The notes beneath the pieces are model-generated. The model did no database searches, was not told the origin of the DNA, and worked only from the letters and a program-made list of their open reading frames with translations. From NCBI GenBank assembly GCA_023515745.1, contig JALECJ010000003.1, positions 439,001-503,000 on the forward strand: a stretch of 64,000 nt of DNA. Direction: 5' to 3'. The first letter of the stretch is position 1, and each line of letters begins with the position of its first letter. A program made the translations under genes and the position numbers. The DNA comes from Amoeboaphelidium protococcarum. Its lineage: Eukaryota > Aphelidiomycota > Aphelidea. This document shows positions 39,765 through 50,296 of this stretch, piece by piece.

Positions 39765-40685
39765 ATGTCTGTATGGATAGATTGGGACAAGCTTATTGAA
39801 GATCGATGTAAATTGAATAATGAGTTGAGGGAGACTTTGCAATAAGAGTTAAATGCTCGACTCTCTTCATAGACTGATATGTTGGCTGATGTTGAAATAG
39901 AAGAGTTTGAAATAGGATAATCGACACCTATCATATAACTGCACGATATTGCTGACATTTTAGCTTTGGTTGCGGAGCGATAAAGCAATGATATTTAACA
40001 ATCAACAGATCCTCTCCGGCAATCGATGATTATTGAAGAGGAATCTCATGATGATGATGATGATGATTTGAGTGTATCGTCATCATCTTCCACTGCAGTG
40101 GGCTGCAATCGCGTGGCAAAATTATTGTAATCGACTGCCATTGTGTTTTCAGTGCAGTATGGCTTACTGGATGAAGAGCATGTTCATACTGGTTTCCGCA
40201 TAAAGTTCGGTGCTGCATTAAATCTAAATTATCCGACTGAGCGATTCTTATAGTTGCCTTTGTAAATTACAATAAAAAATGTTAGAATCGATGCCAGAAT
40301 CGCAATTTCTGCAGACAAGCTTGAAGTTTAGGCGAAGAGTGATGAGGAATTGTAGCGTCTGATACAATACGACATTGAAATTGACATCGGAGATGCTGAT
40401 AATGGCGGCGGCAAATAGCTGCGAAATGTACATAAAGTTGAAATGTTCATCAAAGAGCAAGTGAGGTTATTACTGATGGATTATTTGGTGGCGCCCAACT
40501 TTGTCACATTGCCGTTCGTTGAATTGATGAAGAAGCGCGATTTGGATTCCTCATTGACAATGACGAGTGATGTATCATTTCACGGTCAGCAATCGACTGA
40601 TAGTGAGGATTTTTTGTATGATGATAATGATGTTTTATTGTCCAATACCTTGCGGCAGCGAAATGATTACTCCGCAATAGACTGA
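39765..40685 (+). CDS. MDM12: ERMES subunit Mdm12 (SMP domain lipid-transfer protein)
   Basis: Mdm12 is the cytosolic bridge of the ER-mitochondria encounter structure and moves phospholipids. The 306-residue product begins SVWIDWDKLIEDRCKLNNEL, matching the Mdm12 start (DINWDLL type). It continues with LNARLSSQTDMLADVEIEEF and STPIIQLHDIADIL, the diagnostic first strands of the SMP fold. Later come VFSVQYGLL, FRIKFGAALNLNYP, IDARIAISADKLEV and a C-terminal VRLLLMDYLVAPNFVTLPF. An acidic, Ser-rich insert (a run of six Asp) sits near residue 95, where fungal Mdm12 also has variable loops. UAR Gln codons are common. ERMES is present in fungi and amoebae and absent from animals and ciliates. Confidence 0.88.
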
Positions 40686-40803
40686 AGTTTGTATTGTAAA
40701 AGATAGATAAAAGAATTCTGTCTATAGTTTCTTCTGATTCGCGTTTCCATGGTATCATTGACTGAATTGAACTTCTTCATTACATTTTAACACTTTTATC
40801 TTC

Positions 40804-42321
40804 ATGTCCTAATAATGTCACTCTGCATTCTATCAAATGAATCCTTATAATGATATTTCATCTGGCTCATAAAGCAACAAATATCTTGCCAACACTTCCT
40901 CTAATGGAACCAACAAGTACTTACTTAAACAAGACAAGGAATTGAAATCAGAAACGCTAAATCGAATCAATCGCGATCTGCCAGCTGTTTAAAAATCTGC
41001 AAGCCTCTCTGATGGTAAAGAATTTTACTAGTCTACGCCCAAGATTACAAATAAGTATTTGAAATCATATGATGAATCTCCCTAGAGTGTATCCTCAATT
41101 ACCAATATGCCCTCTCAACCATAAAAGTAGGTTCCCAATTCTGATCGCGATACTAATGGACAAGAATCAATGCCGACCGAAGATGATCTTCATGGCGATC
41201 GGCTAACAAAGTTGAAACAATTAGAATTGGCCAAGTTGAACTAAAAACGCGCCCAATTATAAGCGTTGGTAAGTAGTGAGGATGATCTAGACGCATAGTC
41301 TGGTGGATAAGAAGATGATTCGAGTCCTCAGACAGCTGACGATAATCAAAAATTTCAATTGATTGTCCCATTTCAAGAGAACTTAAGCACGTAAGCCGAT
41401 CCAACTGCATCATAAGGTGGTTAGGATGATGCGAATTCCGTAAATACAGATTAAATTAAAGAAATGAGTGTCAATAATTCGAATATACCTCAAGATGAAG
41501 AGGAGAAGAGGGACTTTATGTTTAAAGCCATCTCTCCAAAGTCAGAGTTATAATGCAGGATCCAGAGATAGCCTAATAAAGGTCCTGGTATGTAATTCCC
41601 CTTAATGGCCAAGTCTCAGTTCTCGTATAAGCTTTTCATTGACAAAGTGTCTGAGTAATAGAATAGCCATATGCTGACTGCTATAAAGATTAAAACTAAT
41701 GGCTTAAATGGCGGATCAATATACGCGATAACTTGTCAGAAGAATATTCATAATGATTTGGAGTCAGGTAGACTGGTTAGCGTGTGTGCGTATCTTAAAG
41801 CTAATTTTCTAGGTACTGAATTCATTCTTCATGAGCATAAGTAATCGTTAGATAACGGCAGTTAGATATTGGACTTTAATCAATAATCTCAAGGGCGGTA
41901 ACTGATGGCTGTGTTGTACGAGACCAATATGCTTGGCATGAGAGGTCCTCGTAAGATGACCATTATCACGCGGCGATAACAAGATGACGGCGTTAACATG
42001 GATGTTAGTGATGAGCGTGTTGATAATCTGGCAGAATCTTATCGAAGTGGAAATTGGGATAATCTCAACATCATGATTAACAAATAGCCAGTCTGGAATG
42101 AGGCAACTCAGGCGTATTGTTTAAACTTTCATGGCAGAGTAACGAGGCCTAGTGTTAAAAACTTTTAAATAGTCACAGAGGAGAAAATTGATCAAGTTTA
42201 GGTTCAGTTTGGTAAAATATCCTCAAACGCGTTCACTCTAGATCTAAAGTTTCCGTTCTGTCCAGTTCAAGCATTCGCTCTTGCTCTTAGTAGTTTTGAC
42301 TCCAAACTAGCGTGTGAATGA
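40804..42321 (+). CDS. TUB: Tubby-like protein (tubby C-terminal domain)
   Basis: Tubby proteins bind phosphoinositides and G-protein-coupled-receptor cargo; in flagellated cells they guide proteins into cilia. The C-terminal half (about residues 255-505) is the tubby beta-barrel around a hydrophobic helix: [85 protein letters not shown] and the signature end [19 protein letters not shown]. The N-terminal half is low-complexity with a short coiled stretch ([20 protein letters not shown]). The first in-frame ATG is 40804 (505 aa); 40837 would give 494. UAR codons are abundant, and the stop is TGA. Confidence 0.94.
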
Positions 42322-42689
42322 ATTGTCTGTTAATTTTAAATTACATTTATCGTCATTAAATTTCTCTTTTTTCAAGGAGATAGCCAATTCAGTTTTTATA
42401 TATGATCACTTTGATAACATTTGATCATTTTTGAAATCGATCGCCGCTTCGCATGACAGTTAAAGCATGTTTTACTAATAGAAGTTTATAGTGCCGTAGT
42501 ATTATGACCTAGAACAAGATTGTTATCATATACGCCATTGCATGTTATATTTAAATCTAGATTAATTTGGAAAAGTCTTAATTATAATACTTCAGCTTGA
42601 CGTTTGAACAACGAAATTGAGTCTGAGCGTGAAATTCGGATCATCTTTAGCGTCGTCTCCTTTCGGCTTCGTTGTGAATCAATTGTGAG
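42322..42689. other. 368-bp intergenic region upstream of SER2
   Basis: Mostly AT-rich, with a patch near 42640-42670 that includes GCGTCGTCTCC. No gene was found. It lies between two plus-strand genes and should contain the SER2 promoter. Confidence 0.5.
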
Positions 42690-43637
42690 ATGCATGCAAT
42701 GAGCCTAAAATTATGGACTGCAACTTTATTCAGTTCAACTAAAATTGCTTAATAAACTCTGGATGAGATCAAATAGTTATTGCTTCAGTCAAGCGGCTGT
42801 AGTTTTGGTGCGATTAAAGAGATGAATGCTGATGGAACGTGTGTAGAGATTGCCTTCCAATGCGACTATTCTTAGGTCGAGGTATTGCGTTAGAAGATTG
42901 TGGTAGAGGCTCGCACAAAGTATGGCATAGGTTTCGCTCTTTAAGAAGATAATGTCTTTAGGAAGTATAAGCGTTTAGTCGTGTTTGATATGGACTCGAC
43001 TCTCATTTAGTAGGAGGTTATCGATGAGCTGGCTCGCTGCGTCAATGTTGTTGATCAAGTTTCCGCTATAACCGAGCGCGCTATGAATGGCGAAATTGAC
43101 TTCAAAGAGAGCTTGCGATAGAGAGTAGCCTTATTGGAGAAAAGTCCCGTGAATGTCATTGATATAGTACGCAATCGTATTACCTTTACGCCTGGTGTTA
43201 GGGAGTTGTGTACAGTGCTGAAATCTCTCGGTTATAAACTTGCAGTCCTCTCTGGTGGCTTCCAGGTTCTGGCTGATTATGTCAAGTCTGAGTTGAATCT
43301 GGATTACGCCTTTGCCAACCATCTTGAGGTATCCACGGATGGAAAGTTGCTGACTGGAAGAACTAGTGGCACTATTGTTGATGCTGAGCGTAAAGCTGAT
43401 CTACTTCAAACCATCGCGAAGATTGAAGGTGTACGAAGGGAGCAGATTATCGCGGTCGGTGATGGAGCGAATGATTTGTTGATGCTACAAGCAGCTGGTC
43501 TTGGTGTGGCATTTAACGCAAAGCCAAAAGTATAGAATTTGGCTCAAGTCAGTATTAACTAGAAGAATATGTTGTGTCTATTACATCTTTTGGGTTTAAC
43601 CACTCAAGATATTGAGGACTTGTAAAAGCTAAATTGA
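42690..43637 (+). CDS. SER2: Phosphoserine phosphatase
   Basis: A HAD-family enzyme for the last step of serine synthesis. The 315-residue product has the catalytic DMDSTLI (the first Asp is the nucleophile) near residue 106, then QQEVIDELARC, FKESLRQRVALLEK, the substrate-binding LSGGFQVLADYV, and GDGANDLLMLQAAGLGVAFNAKP with the metal-binding acids. The N-terminal 100 residues resemble the variable regulatory domain of yeast Ser2. Two ATGs (42690 and 42699) lie three codons apart; the first was taken because the frame closes at 42675 upstream. The end overlaps nothing and lies 51 bp from the LAT1 stop. Ser3 in the same window supplies the upstream step. Confidence 0.95.
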
Positions 43638-43688
43638 TCAAATCACGTAATGTATCTACTGTATAAATTCATTGCGTTGAATGCGAGT

Positions 43689-45231
43689 TCATAACATTAA
43701 ATTCAAAGGATTCTCCAGATTCTCCTTAAACTTTGCCAACCATTGCGCTCCCACAGCACCATCGACAGTTCTATGATCACAACTCAGAGTGACATGCATA
43801 GTCTACACAACCGCGAACCCCTTCTCAGACTCGTTATCAGGTACCATTCTCTTCTCGGTGGCACCAACTGCCAATATACATGACTACGGAGGATTAATGA
43901 TTGCAGTGAACGACTTCACACCATACATTCCAAGATTGGAGATGGTAAAAGTACCGCCCTGATACTCCTGAGGTTGCAACTTATTCTGTCTAGCCATTGC
44001 CGCCAAATCTTTCACACTCTGAGATATAGAAGCTAGACCTTTATGGTGAGCATTCTTCACAATAGGGGTGATCAGTCCAGATGGAGTAGATACAGCGACA
44101 CTGATATCAACATTGTGATATCTTCTAATCACAGAGTCCAACCATGCAGAGTTGACCTCGGGAACTTCCTTCATTGTCATGGCGGCCGCCTTAATGATAA
44201 AGTCATTGACAGACAATTTGAATTTGCCATCAGCCTGTTCATTGAACACCTAACGCAACTTCAGTACTTTATCCATAACCACTTCAGTCGTCAGATAGTA
44301 ATGAGGCAACTGCTACTTGGACTCTTGTAATCTAGTGGCGATAACCTTGCGCATATTAGTTATTGGAATATCTTCATATTCTCCACCTTGAGGCGCAGCT
44401 GCCTATTGTTACTTCTAGACTGCTGACTGAGCATTACCACTAGCACTAGCCACCGAGGGCTTCTTATAGTTCTCAATGTCGCTCTTCACAATTCTGCTAT
44501 TAGGACCGGAACCTTTCACGTCCGATAGATTGATAGAACGTTCACCGGCCAACTTACGCGCCACAGGACTTGCGAAGACGCGATCAGATTAGAAATCTTG
44601 ATCTTGAGCAGAGTCGCTCACACTGGTGGACTGAATAGATGCATCAGCTTTCGATTCAACTTGCTCCGGCTTATTATCATCCACCTGCTTCTCAGAACTG
44701 CTCGACTTTGCGGGCGACGCTGCATCGGAAACCTTGAAATCTTAAAACTTGTCCACATCCTCCTTGTCTTCTACCATGACTGCGATCGGAGTATTTACAC
44801 CAACATCCTTCGCTCCAGCATCCACCAAAATCTTGGCAATAAATCCCTCCTCCTGACATTCAAAGTCCATCTGCGCCTTGTCCGTCTCGATCTCCACCAG
44901 AACGTCACCGGCCACCACCTCATCGCCAACCTTCTTATGCCAGGTTCCCAGATTACCGCTGGTCATTGTTGGACTTAGAGCGGGCATCTTAATAACATTA
45001 TGAGCCGGAAAATCTACATAGACGTTAATGGCTTTGGGTTAGCGTGTAACTGTGAATCTAACGGTAATCGAGATCAACAGAGTTGTTACCGTTCGCTGCG
45101 TAGAATCTCAACTACTGCTACTGCTGAACAGCGCGAATGCGACTAACATTCTTCAAAGCGCCACCAAGCGTTAATCTAGCACTGCCTCCAACAGCAGTTG
45201 ATTTCTAAATTAATCTACTAAAGTTTTACAT
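43689..45231 (-). CDS. LAT1: Dihydrolipoyl acetyltransferase, pyruvate dehydrogenase E2
   Basis: The core subunit of mitochondrial pyruvate dehydrogenase. Exon 1 (45090-45231) encodes a presequence ending RAVQQQQQQLRFYAAN; exon 2 (43689-45013) encodes the rest, 488 residues in all. One lipoyl domain ([29 protein letters not shown] with the lipoyl-lysine) is followed by the peripheral subunit-binding domain ([19 protein letters not shown]). The C-terminal catalytic domain contains [20 protein letters not shown], whose His and Asp are catalytic. The 76-nt intron (45014-45089) begins GTAACA, has GCTAAC as a likely branch site, and ends TATGTAG. Splicing forms a Gly/Asp-region codon (G|AT) and joins YAAN to [10 protein letters not shown]. 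It closely resembles fungal Lat1. Confidence 0.95.
45014..45089 (-). other. LAT1 intron, 76 nt
   Basis: From GTAACA to TATGTAG with GCTAAC about 25 nt before the 3' end. A 40-nt alternative ending in CACAG also keeps the frame, but it has no TGTAG and is shorter than every other intron here. Confidence 0.78.
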
Positions 45232-45427
45232 CTTCAATCACTAAAAGACTAATTCAATCCAAATTCAGATAACTTTCTGATCAAAGAATCGGTTGAACGA
45301 CGACGAGCGATGAAAGTCTCCTCATAACGAGCAGACAAAATGTAACGCGTTGACAGGTAAATACTTAACGCTCTCAATAGTAATAGCAAATTAAAAAAGG
45401 TATGGCAAACAATAAGGACTTTATTAA

Positions 45428-46564
45428 TCATGCAACACTTTAATGGAACACCTTGGATATCTTATACAGTTGTTAAGTAGCTGATTTCCATAATTCACCG
45501 CCTATAATATTTCTGTCATCGCCGTACTGACTATCATTGCGCCAGTAAAGGTATCCAAACACGGCACCTCCTAGATGCGCTGCATGATCAAGTCCACTCA
45601 TAGCAGTGCCGCGAGATAATACGATTCTCGCAAGCATTAGAGAATCAAATGCAATCAAGCATTTATACCCGGTCAATATAGGTAGAGATAGACCGGGGAG
45701 AAAGATGACAGAAAGCATCGTGTTCGGACTTGATGTGAGTGCAGTGTAAGTAAGAACTGCATACAAAGCACCAGACGCGCCCAACGATCCTTGACTTACA
45801 AAATGAGTGTACCTAGATGCCAGTAATGTTTTAAAAGAGCGGCTCAAAAGAGCAGCCCAAATGCCAGCGGACGTGTAAAATGCAAGTCCTTCCAAAGATT
45901 CACCGCTAATGTTAATGTTGCTGAATATCGAGTCAGACGACGATGGATCCTATCTTATTATGTGACGATGATGATGCTTGGACATGACTTCTAATACATG
46001 GGGCATGAATGAGCTCAGAGCGTACATATTAAAGGCTAGATGAAGAAATGATATGTGCGACCAAGACGATCCCAACAGAGCAGACGGGCTGGATGATGCA
46101 ACATTGTCGAGAAAGTACTTTTGCATAATGCGCTATTAAAATCGCCTGATAGGTACTCGCCATCCAATAAATACCAAGGCATTTACGGCTATTATACCAG
46201 CAGCCAGTCGCTTGTACTCATCCGCGTCGGCCCACTTATCAACCATGATATGACTGTAATCTTTCAATAGACTGGGAACCACTATGGAAGACTCCACCTT
46301 TTCATGCCATAATCTCCTCCATGAAGTATCGTTACCTCCAAGCTAAATAGACCGGAAAGACATTGAGCCAAAGAGCGTCTTCAAGGTCATATAATTCTGC
46401 AGATCCTTCCATCTAGGCCACGATCTATCACCATTCGGTCTGTAATTATCACTTGAGAAATCTCTAACAGACTAGACGATATCTAAATACACAGCAGAGC
46501 CGTAGATCACCGTAGAGCTAGTTACAGCGAAAATCGTTGGTCTTATGAGTCCTCTGACTACCAT
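45428..46564 (-). CDS. PCP1: Mitochondrial rhomboid protease (PARL/Pcp1)
   Basis: An intramembrane serine protease of the inner mitochondrial membrane that cleaves proteins such as Mgm1/OPA1. The 378-residue product has a mitochondrial-type N-terminus (VVRGLIRPTIFAVTSS) and an upstream helix (LAAGIIAVNALVFIGW). The rhomboid core contains SHISFLHLAFNMYAL (the HxxxN signature), GSLGASGALYAV with the catalytic serine in GASG, and DHAAHLGGAVFGYLY with the catalytic histidine. The Pcp1-like sixth helix is complete. UAR codons occur (RRFQQRIM). Its start faces pyridoxal kinase across 155 bp. Its stop overlaps the ATG of a small possible frame (see finding). Confidence 0.94.
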
Positions 46565-46719
46565 CTTTGAGATATCTCCTACTTTTAGCAAACTTTATAA
46601 CGTTTTACTTTTCGCTCTCTGATCAAATCAAGATTGATCGCGTCACGTTACCAAGTCTTATTGACACCTTATAAAGTTCTTATTTTAGAGAGGAATATAT
46701 ATTTAAACTTAATTACGAA

Positions 46720-47706
46720 ATGAAAGGGAAAGTTTTGTCCATTTAATCGCATGTAGTGTCGGGATATGTGGGAAATAAGGCAGCGGTTCCAGCTCTGCTC
46801 TTCAGTGGATTTGATGTTGATAGCATAAACACTGTGTCTTATAGCAATCACACTGGATACTCGCGAATCCAACGCGATGATTTAAGTGATGACTTCATTG
46901 GATGGAAGGGAAGAAAATCAACGGCTCAAGATATCTCTGAACTTTTGGATGGCTTGAGAAGGAACCAGCTTATGCGTTATGATTACTTGCTGACTGGGTA
47001 CGTCGGATCGGCTGATGCGTTGAATGCTGTGGCCGCGGGGATTGAATAGATAAAGTCTTCATGTGATGGCAATGTATTTTACGTTCTAGATCCTGTAATG
47101 GGTGATAATGGTAAAATGTATGTACCTGAAGAAGTGCTTCCTATCTATCGCGACCGTCTGCTTTAACTTGCGAACGTGATCACACCTAATCAATATGAAG
47201 CTGAATGGCTTAGTGGATAGACGATCAAGTCTGAAAGTGATATTCTACGCGTATTTGATACGCTTCACTCAAAAGGTGTAAAAAAGATAGTGATATCGTC
47301 CGTAGAATTTCCTCAATAAGGCGATGCACAGTCAAGTTCAAGCAGGTAGTTACATCTATTTGCTTCAGATTTAACTAGTGGAGAGCGATTCAAGATCTCT
47401 TTCAGCAAGATTGAGGGCAACTTTACTGGAACTGGTGATCTGTTTAGTGCTCTTATTCTTGCATTTGGCGCTGGAAATGGCACCACTTAATATAATCTGA
47501 GGCAATCTTGTGAACTAGCATTGTCAACTGTACATGAGATATTAAAGACAACAGTGAAGATGGCTGAAGTGGATGAACGACAGCTGAAGGCAGATGGCTA
47601 ATCAGTTGACTCCATCACAAAAATGAGACTCAACGAACTGCGTTTAGTTGAGTGCAGAGATATAATGATGAATCCAAAATTGATTTTCAAGGCCTAAGAT
47701 ATTTGA
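46720..47706 (+). CDS. PDXK: Pyridoxal kinase
   Basis: It phosphorylates pyridoxal, pyridoxine and pyridoxamine to give the cofactor PLP. The 328-residue product starts [20 protein letters not shown], the hallmark start of PdxK/Bud16, with [20 protein letters not shown] close behind. It continues with [46 protein letters not shown] and the catalytic [17 protein letters not shown] (the anion-hole GTGD with the base Asp). The C-terminus is ordinary. No intron. The stop lies 19 bp from that of the convergent coiled-coil gene. PLP from this enzyme would serve kynureninase, encoded next but one. Confidence 0.97.
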
Positions 47707-47725
47707 GATTACTTAACAAGTACCA

Positions 47726-48411
47726 TCATTTTTAATCAGTCTCCGGCAGCTGTCCTTTCTTCTTACTTTATCGACTTAATCTTGAGAGCAGAGATTTGTT
47801 CTTCTTTGGTGTTACTTCGCTTTACACTGGCGACGCGTCTGTCGTTTCACTGACTGCCACTTTCGTAGGTGATGACGGACGAGAGAAGAACCTGAATACA
47901 GATCTCTTGGTGGGAGATGGCGTTCTTGACTATTCTGGAGCAGTTTGTGCTTCTTTCATATTCTACACTTGAGTTGATTAGATGTTTAGTCCCAATATCA
48001 TAATCATACCTTAACATTCTGATCGTCTGTATCGTTCTCTGGAATTTTGATTTGTAAAAGCGGTTTAACATTTGTGTGCTACTCATCAGTAAGCTTATCA
48101 CATTCAGATATATCTTCACCTTTAACCTTCACATCTATATCATGAAAATGCGCTAGTAGTAACTTTAAATCTTCCACTCTTTTCTTCAAGTCTTGGTGTT
48201 GCATATCTAACAATCTATCGACTATATCTGGCTATTCCTCTATCTCGTGTATCAATGCATAATTATCGTTGAATAGTAACTATCTCTGTCTCAATCTACA
48301 AATGCACGTTATGTGACATTAAAAGCCTTTCATACTTCATTCTTACAGCTCTTAGTGCTTTCGCTAAAATAACTACTGATGATAATCCCACTCTACTTCT
48401 GTTATATTCAT
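47726..48411 (-). CDS. Small coiled-coil protein with basic phospho-type tail, two introns
   Basis: Not recognised. Exons 48347-48411, 48010-48295 and 47726-47962 join to 195 residues. The first two-thirds form likely coiled coils (EVEWDYHQQLFQRKHQELQE, then VDRLLDMQHQDLKKRVEDLK). The C-terminal third is basic and Ser/Pro/Thr-rich with repeated SPTK-like sites (SRTPSPTKRSVF, SSPTKVAV, TPKKNKSLLSRLS), possible CDK or MAPK targets. The introns (51 and 47 nt) start GTAAGA and GTATGA and both end TGTAG. Removing them avoids in-frame TGAs. The upstream sequence stays open in frame to an ATG at 48612, which would give 262 residues, so the start is uncertain. Confidence 0.65.
47963..48009 (-). other. 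Intron 2 of the coiled-coil gene, 47 nt
   Basis: GTATGA to GTGTAG, phase 0; the shortest intron in the window. The retained intron would stop at the TGA inside the 5' splice site. Confidence 0.8.
48296..48346 (-). other. Intron 1 of the coiled-coil gene, 51 nt
   Basis: GTAAGA to TTGTAG. Without splicing, the frame meets TGA within the intron. Confidence 0.8.
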
Positions 48412-48758
48412 TATTTCAGTTTAATAGAATGGCCATATGCTCATGAATTCGATAGAGAAACGATGTTGATCGGTTTCATGACCATTTAGAGAAAGCTGTA
48501 AAGCTGAAACATTCACCATGACAACCCCAAATGCGTCAGACGTCCTTATGAGTGGATAATAAGCAGTCTTACAACAGCACTTTATAGTAGAAAAAATTCT
48601 AAAGAAATGCATCAAGATATTTATTGTTCATTTTTTTGGTAATCAGATCACATCCAGTGAGCTATGGTTTTCATGACCTCACGCCTCATGTCGTTCTAAG
48701 CAAGCACTCTTTTACATTTCGTCTATCTTCTTACAAAGGAACTTATCGCTGAAAATTA
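48412..48758. other. 347-bp divergent region upstream of the coiled-coil gene and KYNU
   Basis: It holds the two promoters and possibly a 67-codon N-terminal extension of the coiled-coil gene (open from 48612 on the minus strand). No other feature was seen. Confidence 0.5.
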
Positions 48759-50216
48759 ATGGACGCGCAGCTTAAACATTTGGCCAACTAGTCCTAGTTG
48801 GACATCAGCTCTAAAGAATTTGCTTAATATTTAGATGAAAAGGATTAGCTGAGAGAGTACCGCCAATAGTTTTCAATTCCATTGGCAAGTAACGTTCAAG
48901 GCAAACCGCATGATCCGGATGCCTCTGTCGATCAGAATACTCGTAGTACCTCTCCAAACAGATTAGCAGTGAATGGAAATCTGAATAAAGACAGCGAATG
49001 TATTTATCTTTGCGGTAATTCACTTGGTCTGTAGCCCAAATAGACTCGACGCCTGCTGAATGAAGAGCTAGACATGTGGGACGAGATGGGAGTACATGGG
49101 CACTTTAATCATCGTCATCAGAGACCGTGGGTGTCCATTGATGATCACGTAACATCTGCAATGGCCAAAGTCGTTGGCTGTAAAAATTCTGAAGTTGCTG
49201 TAGCAAATTCGCTGACTGTCAATCTGCACCTCCTCATGGTCTCGTTCTATAGACCGACGGCGACGAGGTATAAAATTTTGATCGAAGATCACGCCTTCCC
49301 CAGCGATTAGTATGCCGTATAAAGTCAGATCAAATTTCATGGTTATGATCCTGCTGATGCTCTTCTGACAGTAAAGCCGCGCAATGAAGACGACGGTATA
49401 ATACACTACGAAGACATCGTGAAGTGTATTGAAGAGCAAGGAGAATCGATTGCTCTAATTCTGTTCAGCGGTGTTTAGTATTATACAGGACAGCTGTTCA
49501 ATATAAAGGATATTACAAGAGCTGGCCACGCCAAGGGATGTATGCTGGGCTTTGATCTTGCACATGCTGTCGGTAATGTTCCCCTGCACCTACACGATTG
49601 GGATGTTGATTTCGCGGCCTGGTGCTCGTATAAGTATCTCAACTCTGGCCCTGGTGGTATCGCGGGCCTCTATGTGAATGAAAGACACCTGGGTGTCAAC
49701 AATAGTCAGAATGTACCGAAGCTGTATGGATGGTGGTCTAACAAGAGCGAGAGTAGATTCTAGATGAAGTCGCAGATCGATCCGCTGGAAACTGCTCAAG
49801 TTTACAGAATGTCTAATCCTTGTGTGCTCGCTGTTGTCGCTCTCTATTCTAGTCTACTGATATTTGATCGGGTGGGCATGGATGCTTTAAGACGCAAGAG
49901 TTTGATGCTAACTGGGTATTTGGAAATGTTGTTAGAGCATGAATTTTTATAATCTCCTCAATAATAACAAGGGTCAAACGCGACATTCCAGATTGTCACA
50001 CCGAGAGACGTGGAATAGAGAGGTTGTCAGTTGTCTCTAATTTTCAAAAAGGACATTAAGCTGATATTTGATAAATTGACATCGTATGGGGTGGTGTGTG
50101 ATGAACGCAAACCATATTGTATCCGTGTCGCTCCTGTGCCTCTGTATAACTCTTTCAGCGATGTGTATTAATTTGTTCAGCTGTTGAAGAAGGCTATTTA
50201 AGAGACATCACAATGA
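48759..50216 (+). CDS. KYNU: Kynureninase
   Basis: A PLP-dependent enzyme that cleaves kynurenine and 3-hydroxykynurenine in tryptophan breakdown and de novo NAD synthesis. The 485-residue product shows [67 protein letters not shown], and the PLP-lysine site [15 protein letters not shown] near residue 290. [12 protein letters not shown] and [18 protein letters not shown] follow. An insert of about 40 polar residues ([19 protein letters not shown]) near the N-terminus is not usual. Gln in conserved LILFSGVQYY is TAG. The stop is TGA, 80 bp from the acyl-CoA oxidase stop. Confidence 0.97.
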
Positions 50217-50296
50217 TAGTATTAAATGCGTGATTGATTAAAAAGAATTTATCAGAATTCCAGTAATCTTTCAATAACAGATACCATATCACTCAC

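Noticed and set aside
45050-45089. A 40-nt alternative LAT1 intron ending in CACAG
   Set aside because: It also keeps the frame, but it is shorter than any other intron and lacks TGTAG. The 76-nt intron with a CTAAC branch site fits better.
48421-48615. A separate small membrane-like gene on the minus strand
   Set aside because: It continues in frame into the coiled-coil gene, so it is at most an N-terminal extension.
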